A DNA stretch of 64,000 bases. Origin: Cryptobacteroides sp934698975. GTDB lineage: Bacteria; Bacteroidota; Bacteroidia; Bacteroidales; UBA932. This document shows positions 51,785 to 58,111 of this stretch, one piece after another (within the stretch, counting starts at the first letter, position 1; every line of letters starts with the position of its first letter). The notes under the pieces are model-generated. The model was given only the letters and a program-made list of their open reading frames with translations, was not told where the DNA came from and did not search any database. The DNA lies in the NCBI GenBank assembly GCA_934698975.1, contig CAKUVR010000004.1, positions 91,231 to 155,230 of the forward strand, in the 5' to 3' direction. The translations under genes and the position numbers were made by a program.

Positions 51785-53271
51785 TACAGTTTTCCCCTGA
51801 GAACATACTCCTCATCGGATCCATCCTGATATTCACGGCGATACTCATCAGCCGGGCCGGATTCAAGTTCGGGATCCCGGTCCTGCTCCTGTTCATCGTC
51901 GTCGGGATGGCGTTCGGAGTCGACGGACTCGGACTGGCGTTCGACAATTTCCACATAGCACAGTTCATCGGCACCATCGCCCTCTGCGTCATCCTGTACT
52001 GCGGAGGCCTTGAGACGAAATTCGACACGATAAAACCTGTTCTGAAAGAAGGAATCGTGCTGTCCACGGTCGGGGTTTTCCTGACGGCCTTGTTCACGGG
52101 CGGATTCATCTATTTGCTGACAAGGGTCGGGCATCTTTCCGAGGGAATGTCGATTGTGATGTGCTTCCTGCTCGCTGCCGTGATGTCGTCAACAGACTCT
52201 GCGTCAGTGTTCAACATCCTGAGGAACGCCAAGATGAAACTGAAGGAGAACCTTCAGCCTGTCCTTGAGTTGGAATCCGGATCCAACGATCCGATGGCCT
52301 ACGTCATCACCATCGTGCTCATCCAGTGCGCCCAGCAGCTTTTCGAGCCGGCCTCCGGAATCAACATCGACTACGCAAGGATGGTCGGCAACGCACTTCT
52401 GACATTCACGATGCAGCTTGGAATCGGCGCGATCATGGGTGTCGGACTCGGCCGCGCGTTCTCCTGGGCTCTCGGGAAACTGAGCCTGAACGGAGCGTCC
52501 CTCTACGCCATCCTCGTGCTGAGCATCGGCTTTTTCATCTACTCGATCACAGGACTTGTGAACGGCAACGGATTCCTCGCCATCTACCTCGCAGGTGTGA
52601 TCATCGGCAACAAGCCGATGGCCCACAAAAGGGAGGTTTTCCGGTTCAGTGACACGGTCACATGGCTGATGCAGATGGGGATGTTCCTCACGCTCGGGCT
52701 GCTCGTCAACCCTAAGGAAATGCTTTCCGTGGCTCCGGTCGCCCTGCTCATCGGAGTGTTCCTGACCTTTGTCGGCCGTCCGCTTGCCGTGTTCATCTCC
52801 CTGCTGCCATTCAGAAGGCTTTCGTTCAAGGCAAGAGTGTTCATCTCATGGGTTGGTCTCAAAGGAGCGACACCTATCATTTTCGCGATATTCACGGTTG
52901 TGGCCGACATACCGGGATCCGACCAGATCTTCAACATCGTCTTTTTCATCACAATGGTCTCAATGCTGATCCAAGGCATGAGCATTCCGGCTGTGGCCCG
53001 GAAACTGAATCTTGCGCTGCCTCAGGAGAAGGCGCCGGAGACTTTCGGAATCGAGATTCCGGAAGAGGCCGGCAAGCTTATGGATCACCGCCTTACAGAA
53101 TCCGATCTGGCGGCTGGAGACACACTGAAAGAAGTTGTCCTTCCGGAGGGCACACGTGTCGTGATGATAAAGAGGGACGGCGAGTTGATCGTCCCTGACG
53201 GTTCGGTCAAGCTCAAGGTCGGGGACAAGCTGCTCATGATTATGGGCAACCAATTTGACGAATCGGAATAA
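51781..53271 (+). CDS. CPA1-type cation/proton antiporter with TrkA-C domain
   Basis: 496 residues, about 12 membrane helices (NhaP2-like): ILLIGSILIFTAILISRAGF, GLETKFDTIKPVLKEGIVL, and the ion-site helices with VMSSTDSASVFNIL and ELESGSNDPMAYVITIVL (Asn-Asp). The last 80 residues form a cytoplasmic TrkA-C regulatory domain (EVVLPEGTRVVMIKRDGELI). It exchanges K+ or Na+ for H+. Overlap of 4 bp with nth. The promoter of gpmA begins inside its 3' end. Confidence 0.92.
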   Translation: MIQFSPENILLIGSILIFTAILISRAGFKFGIPVLLLFIVVGMAFGVDGLGLAFDNFHIAQFIGTIALCVILYCGGLETKFDTIKPVLKEGIVLSTVGVFLTALFTGGFIYLLTRVGHLSEGMSIVMCFLLAAVMSSTDSASVFNILRNAKMKLKENLQPVLELESGSNDPMAYVITIVLIQCAQQLFEPASGINIDYARMVGNALLTFTMQLGIGAIMGVGLGRAFSWALGKLSLNGASLYAILVLSIGFFIYSITGLVNGNGFLAIYLAGVIIGNKPMAHKREVFRFSDTVTWLMQMGMFLTLGLLVNPKEMLSVAPVALLIGVFLTFVGRPLAVFISLLPFRRLSFKARVFISWVGLKGATPIIFAIFTVVADIPGSDQIFNIVFFITMVSMLIQGMSIPAVARKLNLALPQEKAPETFGIEIPEEAGKLMDHRLTESDLAAGDTLKEVVLPEGTRVVMIKRDGELIVPDGSVKLKVGDKLLMIMGNQFDESE

Positions 53272-53284
53272 TGATGTAAATTTG
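53254..53284 (+). promoter_or_regulatory. Consensus promoter of gpmA
   Basis: TTTG (53254-53257, inside the antiporter gene), 19 bp, TAAATTTG (53277-53284): perfect -33 and -7 elements. The 5' leader of about 65 nt holds the hairpin repeat at 53300-53322. Confidence 0.8.
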
Positions 53285-53299
53285 CAGCCCGGTGCTCCG

Positions 53300-53322
53300 G
53301 TCGCTGAGTCTGCCGAAGCGAC
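53300..53322. repeat. Hairpin repeat in the gpmA leader
   Basis: GTCGCT / AGCGAC stem around GAGTCTGCCGA. It resembles the palindrome at 45474-45512 (GGTTGCTGAGCTTGTCGAAGC). Confidence 0.5.
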
Positions 53323-53356
53323 TGTATAATATGAATTAAACCAAATTATTAGAAAT

Positions 53357-54103
53357 ATGAAAAGAATTGTACTTATCCGTCACGGCGAAAGCCAGTGGAA
53401 CAAGGAGAACAGGTTCACAGGCTGGACCAACGTAGACCTCAGCGAGAAGGGCGTTCAGGAAGCCCTCGACGCCGGCAAAGCCCTCAAAGAGGCCGGAATC
53501 ACCTTCGAGGTCGCCTACACCTCTTATCTTAAAAGAGCAATCAAGACCCTCAACAACGTCCTCGATGCCATGGATCTCGACTGGATTCCTGTAAAGAAGA
53601 CTTGGAGGCTCAACGAGAAGCACTACGGAATGCTTCAGGGTCTGAACAAGGCCGAGACCGCCCAGAAGTACGGCGACGAGCAGGTGCTCATCTGGCGCCG
53701 CAGCTTCGACGTGGCTCCTCACAACCTTCCTGAAGACGATCCTAACAGCGCGACCAAGGATCCTCGCTACGCCCTCGTTCCTGATCAGTACATCCCTCGC
53801 ACAGAGGCTCTGAAGGACTGCATCGAGCGTGTGATGCCTTACTGGGAGTGCGAGATCTTCCCTGCCCTCAAGCAGCACGACAACATCGTGGTCGTGGCTC
53901 ACGGCAACAGTCTTCGTGGTGTTGTGAAGCATCTCAAGGGAATCTCTGACGCTGACATCGTCGGTCTCAACATCCCGACCGCCACTCCTTACGTCTTCGA
54001 GTTCGATGACGACCTCAATCTCGTAAAGGATTACTATCTCGCTGATCCTGAGGAGCTCAAGCGCAAGCAGGAGGCTGTGGCCAAACAAGGTAAGTCGAAA
54101 TAA
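53357..54103 (+). CDS. gpmA: 2,3-bisphosphoglycerate-dependent phosphoglycerate mutase
   Basis: Glycolytic interconversion of 3- and 2-phosphoglycerate. 248 residues. Phosphohistidine in LIRHGESQWNKENRFTGW, LNEKHYGMLQGLNKAE, and the second catalytic His in VVAHGNSLRG. Codon use is markedly more biased than in neighbours (CTC, CGC/CGT, CCT), as expected of a highly expressed gene, and both promoter and terminator are strong. The stop codon lies inside the terminator stem. Confidence 0.97.
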   Translation: MKRIVLIRHGESQWNKENRFTGWTNVDLSEKGVQEALDAGKALKEAGITFEVAYTSYLKRAIKTLNNVLDAMDLDWIPVKKTWRLNEKHYGMLQGLNKAETAQKYGDEQVLIWRRSFDVAPHNLPEDDPNSATKDPRYALVPDQYIPRTEALKDCIERVMPYWECEIFPALKQHDNIVVVAHGNSLRGVVKHLKGISDADIVGLNIPTATPYVFEFDDDLNLVKDYYLADPEELKRKQEAVAKQGKSK

Positions 54104-54124
54104 TTGAAAATTATTTCGACTTAC
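54090..54124 (+). terminator. gpmA terminator overlapping the stop codon
   Basis: A perfect 15-bp stem (54090-54104 with 54110-54124; GTAAGTCGAAATAAT / ATTATTTCGACTTAC) and loop TGAAA. The TAA stop (54101-54103) is in the left arm. No T-run follows, so it may work by RNA stability or together with the next structured element. Confidence 0.65.
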
Positions 54125-54217
54125 GGACCTTCTACCCCCAGTCACTTCGTGACAGCCCCGGTGGGGCACTGGGGAGCGGTCTCCCCAGACCCCTTGCGTC
54201 GCTTCGCTCCGAGGTCC
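54125..54217. repeat. GC-rich multi-hairpin intergenic element
   Basis: Outer pair GGACCT / AGGTCC encloses CCCCAGT / ACTGGGG, itself enclosing two small hairpins (GTCACTTCGTGAC and GCCCCGGTGGGGC), followed by further short palindromes (GGGGAGCGGTCTCCCC). Looks like a compact REP- or RAYT-type element; no ORF. Confidence 0.55.
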
Positions 54218-54263
54218 ATAATTTGAGGGCTTACCTTAAAGAGACATTCCTTTGCCGGACGAT

Positions 54264-54320
54264 TGTAACCGAAATGTAACACGGTTGCAACCGTCCGGTA
54301 ACATTTTATGGTGAATTTTG
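54264..54320 (+). promoter_or_regulatory. Candidate Pho box and promoter of the phosphate transporter
   Basis: Four hexamers TGTAAC, TGTAAC, TGCAAC and GGTAAC start at 54264, 54275, 54286 and 54297, exactly 11 bp apart, the spacing of PhoB-type direct repeats (consensus like TGTNAC). They are followed after 10 bp by GAATTTTG (54313-54320), a 7-of-8 match to the -7 element. The block also forms a 17-bp imperfect inverted repeat (CCGGACG ... CGTCCGG). The position just upstream of -7 suits an activator. Confidence 0.6.
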
Positions 54321-54342
54321 CGCTCGAATTATAGAAAGAATT

Positions 54343-56580
54343 ATGAGTGAGATTTACCTTGTGATTGTGGTGTTCCTGTTCGTGCTGGCCGTGTTCGACC
54401 TGATGGTCGGAGTCAGCAACGACGCTGTCAACTTCCTGAACTCAGCGATAGGCGCCAAAGTGGCCAAGTTCAGGACAATAATCATCGTGGCCGCCGTCGG
54501 AGTGTTCCTCGGAGCCACGATGAGCAACGGAATGATGGAAGTCGCGCGGCACGGGATCTTCCATCCGGCGATGTTCTCCATGAAGGAGTTGATGTTCATA
54601 TTCCTCGCCGTGATGGTCTCCGACGTGATACTGCTTGACATATTCAACAACCTCGGACTGCCGACCTCGACAACGGTTTCCCTTGTGTTTGAGCTGCTTG
54701 GAGGTACCACGGCGTTTGTGCTGCTAAAACTAGCCAACGACACAACCGGACTCACGGTAGGCGACCTGATGAACACGGAGAAGGCTCTCGGCATGATCAT
54801 GGCCATCTTCGTCTCCGTCGCCATAGCGTTCTTCTTCGGAATAGTCCTGCAGTACATCTCCCGACTGGTCTTCACTTTCACCTACAAGAAGAACCTCAAA
54901 TGGAAGATAGGAATATTCGGAGGCATCGCCACGACAGCCATATTCTACTTCATGCTGTTCAAAGGCATCAAGAGCATGTCTTTCGTCACTCCGGAAATTC
55001 AGGATTATATCCAAAGCAACACACTCACATTCCTTGGAATATGCTTCCTTGCGTCAACTGCCGTGATGCAGATCCTGTATTTTCTGAAAGTCAACGTGTT
55101 CAAGATCCTGGTGCTGATGGGCACTTTCGCCCTTGCGATGGCTTTCGCCGGCAACGACCTTGTCAACTTCATCGGAGTGCCTCTGGCGGGATATTCATCC
55201 TACACAGACTATGTCTCCAGCGGCGCCACCGACCCATCGACATTCATGATGTCATCCTTGGACGGGCCGGCCAAGAGTCCGCTCATATTCCTTGTGGCCG
55301 CTGGTGCCATCATGGTGTTCTCGCTTGCGACATCGAAAAAGGCCCGCAACGTGATCAAGACCTCGGTCGACCTTTCCCGCCAAAGCGAAGGTGACGAGAT
55401 GTTCGGCTCCTCGAAGATTGCCAGAGTTCTGGTGAGATTCTCGAACAACACCGCCAATTTCTTCAAGGATGTCGTTCCGGACGGAGTCAAAGCATGGTGC
55501 GACAAACGCTTCAACTCTGATGAGGCAAAACTTCCAGAAGGAGCGGCCTTCGATGAGGTCAGAGCCACTGTCAATCTAGTTGTAGCTGGATTGCTGATCG
55601 CCCTTGGAACATCGCTCAAACTTCCTCTATCAACCACTTATGTCACATTCATGGTTGCTATGGGTTCATCACTGGCTGACCGTGCATGGGGACGCGAGAG
55701 TGCTGTCTACAGGGTGACCGGAGTCGTCTCCGTCATCGGAGGATGGTTCATCACCGCCGGAGCCGCATTCATCCTTTGCTTCCTCGTGGCGATGCTGATG
55801 CACCTCGGAGGCTTCGTGGCCGCCTGCATAATGATGGTTCTCGCAATCTTCCTGCTGATCCGCAGCAACATCCGCTACAAGAAAAAGGCAGAGGAAGAGA
55901 ACGGCGATGTCACATTCAACCAAATGATGCTCAGCACCGACAAGGGCGAGATCCTTACCCTTCTGAGCAAGCACATCTCCGACAGCCAGGCCGATTTCCT
56001 TGAATATGTCAACACAACTTTCCGTCAGATAACCGATGGGTTCATCAAGGAGGATCTCGGAATGCTGCACAAGGCGGAAGACACAATGAGACGAAAGAGA
56101 GAGGAGTTAAAGAACAGCCGCCGCAAGGAGATGATCGGTTTCCGCAGGATTGACCCGGAGGTAGCCATGGAGAAGAACACCTGGTTCCATCTCGGAAGGA
56201 ACTCCTGCGAGGAGATTCTTTACTGCCTGAGGCGTATCGCCGACCCTTGCGAGGAGCACGTGGACAACAACTTCGTGCCGCTGAGCCAGGAGCAGGTCAA
56301 GGAATATATTCCTCTTCGCGACACCGTCCTGTTCCTTCTGAGGCGCACAGAGAAGATTCTCCAAACCGGTTCCTACAACGAGGTCGATGAGGTCCGCCGC
56401 GAGGCCGAGGAACTAAAGGATTGCCTTGAGAAGGCCCGTGAGGCCCAGATGCAGAGGATGCAGTCCACCAAGGAGAACATCACCGTGGCCTACCTCTACC
56501 TGAATCTCCTTCAGGAGACCCGTGAGCTCACCAGTTCCCTCCGCCACCTTCTCCGCGCCTCGAAAGGCTTCCGGGAATAG
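54343..56580 (+). CDS. PiT-family phosphate transporter with PhoU-like tail
   Basis: 745 residues. The two PHO4 inverted halves are clear: FDLMVGVSNDAVNFLNSAIG and GLPTSTTVSLVFELLGGTTA in the first, LKLPLSTTYVTFMVAMGSSL in the second. The C-terminal 220 residues (from about 520) are a charged helical domain, e.g. LEYVNTTFRQITDGFIKEDL and LKDCLEKAREAQMQRM, which resembles PhoU/DUF47 proteins and is fused here. It imports inorganic phosphate with Na+ or H+. The upstream Pho-box-like repeats and the PhoR/PhoB-like pair at 61002-62494 suggest phosphate control. Confidence 0.92.
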   Translation: MSEIYLVIVVFLFVLAVFDLMVGVSNDAVNFLNSAIGAKVAKFRTIIIVAAVGVFLGATMSNGMMEVARHGIFHPAMFSMKELMFIFLAVMVSDVILLDIFNNLGLPTSTTVSLVFELLGGTTAFVLLKLANDTTGLTVGDLMNTEKALGMIMAIFVSVAIAFFFGIVLQYISRLVFTFTYKKNLKWKIGIFGGIATTAIFYFMLFKGIKSMSFVTPEIQDYIQSNTLTFLGICFLASTAVMQILYFLKVNVFKILVLMGTFALAMAFAGNDLVNFIGVPLAGYSSYTDYVSSGATDPSTFMMSSLDGPAKSPLIFLVAAGAIMVFSLATSKKARNVIKTSVDLSRQSEGDEMFGSSKIARVLVRFSNNTANFFKDVVPDGVKAWCDKRFNSDEAKLPEGAAFDEVRATVNLVVAGLLIALGTSLKLPLSTTYVTFMVAMGSSLADRAWGRESAVYRVTGVVSVIGGWFITAGAAFILCFLVAMLMHLGGFVAACIMMVLAIFLLIRSNIRYKKKAEEENGDVTFNQMMLSTDKGEILTLLSKHISDSQADFLEYVNTTFRQITDGFIKEDLGMLHKAEDTMRRKREELKNSRRKEMIGFRRIDPEVAMEKNTWFHLGRNSCEEILYCLRRIADPCEEHVDNNFVPLSQEQVKEYIPLRDTVLFLLRRTEKILQTGSYNEVDEVRREAEELKDCLEKAREAQMQRMQSTKENITVAYLYLNLLQETRELTSSLRHLLRASKGFRE

Positions 56581-56583
56581 GCA

Positions 56584-56705
56584 CAGGGGTATGGTTGCAC
56601 TGCAAACCCTCCGCGCTTCGCGCTCCGTCCCTCCCAGCCTGACGGCTGGGTCCCTCCCGCTTATAGCCGCGGGTGGCTAATGTTTGCAGCACCACCATAC
56701 CCCTG
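56584..56705. repeat. Long inverted-repeat element with nested hairpins
   Basis: CAGGGGTATGGT (56584-56595) and CTGCAAAC (56600-56607) pair with GTTTGCAG (56682-56689) and ACCATACCCCTG (56694-56705). The interior has GCGCTTCGCGC, CCCAGCCTGACGGCTGGG and CCCGCTTATAGCCGCGGG hairpins. A 122-bp branched structure with no ORF, immediately after the PiT gene stop. Confidence 0.65.
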
Positions 56706-56737
56706 CTTCAATGTAGAAGCCATCTTAACATTAACAA

Positions 56738-56779
56738 GACATCCTCCCACCCTCTTCGGGTAGGAGGATGTCCTTTTAT
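56738..56779 (+). terminator. Terminator between PiT and OmpA-like genes
   Basis: GACATCCTCC / AGGAGGATGTC stem with an inner ACCC-TCTTC-GGGT, followed by CTTTTATT. Convergent genes on both sides, so it may serve both. Confidence 0.75.
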
Positions 56780-56794
56780 TACGCTGATTATTAA

Positions 56795-58096
56795 TTATTT
56801 ACTTACCACGGATACAACAAGGATTGTCGTGCGGCGTGCGGTATCGGAGGCATCCTTGCCGGAATCGCCGAGAGGCTGGCGGAGGGCACGGCTGCAATCA
56901 ACACCTTGCTTACGAAGATAGTCAAGAACTGTCTCGATGCGAAGTTCGCTGAGCCGCAGGTTGTGTCCGCTGGTTCCTGTAGCCGAAGCCTCTCCGACAA
57001 CAACAAGTTCCGTTTCCTTCATGCCCTTTAGGCTCTCAGCAAATGAGTCAAGGCTGGCCTTGGCTTCAGGAAGAAGTTTGAAACTGTCATTGGAGAAATG
57101 TACGGTAAGTTTTTGGAGAACCTCATTGGCATGGCGTGCCTTCAACCCGGCGTTCTCTTTTTCAAGGGAATCCACCTGGGATCTCAATGATGCGTTCTCG
57201 CTACGGGCCGATGCCAGAGCCTCATCCTTGGCCTTGCCGGAAGCCTCGCAGTCCGCCTTGGCGGTCGCGCCGGCCACAGTCATCGCAGCCAATGCGAGCT
57301 CTGACTCACGCAGCTTGCGCCCGGCGCTCTTGTAGCCGGACTTTGACCCAAGAATATTCAGTCTCAAGACAACAGAAGCCGTGCCGATCCCCTTTGGGGC
57401 GTTGTCGCTACCAAGAAGCCGTTTGCAGTTGCCTTGCAGACCTATGGTCACGACCGGACTCACGTCAAATTCAGCGGACAGCAGCATCGGAACATAACCG
57501 ACGTTGTAATTATGCCTGGTGTTCACAGCATCCAGCCAGGTGTTTATCGTTTCCTTGTAAGGTTCGCTCCAACGCTCGTGCCCCATCGAGATGTCGTAGG
57601 TGTTCCCTTTGGCGAAGATCCAGCCGAAACCGGCTCCCGCATAAAGGTTGAAACGTCTGTCCTGACGGTTTCTCCACAGTTCCATTATGTTGAACTCCAA
57701 TGTCAGATCAGCAGCGTGATAGTGGGTCCACATCTTTGAATATGCAAGGCCACCGTACCGCTCGGAAAGCGTCCCTTCTCCGACAGGGGCCTCCAAAGGT
57801 TGGAACTCAGAGAACCGCTGCTCACGGGCATATTTAGAGAAATCGTAGTTCAGACCCAGACGGATCCACGGACGGATGTTGAACGAGACTCCGGCGCCGA
57901 TCTCCGGGAAGATATTCATGCCAGGAGCAGCGTCCACGCTTGACATTCCCAGCCCGTGCACCATCGTGGCGCCGCCCTCCGCATAGAAGTTCCATGTGGA
58001 GGTGCGGTAGGCCACACTCCCCCGCTCCTGCGCCCCGATGTCGGCGAAGATGCCTGATGACAACGCCAATACTATGATTGTCAGATATCTTTTCAT
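56795..58096 (-). CDS. OmpA-like outer-membrane protein
   Basis: 433 residues with a signal peptide ending at DIGAQ. A barrel of about 220 residues (WNFYAEGGATMVHGLG, GVSFNIRPWIRLGLNYDF) is followed by an Ala/Glu-rich helical linker (SLRSQVDSLEKENAGLKARH) and a C-terminal OmpA-like domain: LTVHFSNDSFKLLPEAKASL, VVGEASATGTSGHNLRLSEL, then RIETVLDYLRKQGV. The usual Asp and Arg that bind peptidoglycan are only partly recognisable, so anchoring is likely but unproven. It starts 15 bp after the repeat lipoprotein gene. Confidence 0.85.
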   Translation of the reverse strand: MKRYLTIIVLALSSGIFADIGAQERGSVAYRTSTWNFYAEGGATMVHGLGMSSVDAAPGMNIFPEIGAGVSFNIRPWIRLGLNYDFSKYAREQRFSEFQPLEAPVGEGTLSERYGGLAYSKMWTHYHAADLTLEFNIMELWRNRQDRRFNLYAGAGFGWIFAKGNTYDISMGHERWSEPYKETINTWLDAVNTRHNYNVGYVPMLLSAEFDVSPVVTIGLQGNCKRLLGSDNAPKGIGTASVVLRLNILGSKSGYKSAGRKLRESELALAAMTVAGATAKADCEASGKAKDEALASARSENASLRSQVDSLEKENAGLKARHANEVLQKLTVHFSNDSFKLLPEAKASLDSFAESLKGMKETELVVVGEASATGTSGHNLRLSELRIETVLDYLRKQGVDCSRALRQPLGDSGKDASDTARRTTILVVSVVSK

Positions 58097-58111
58097 AAGG
58101 CGTGAATGGCA

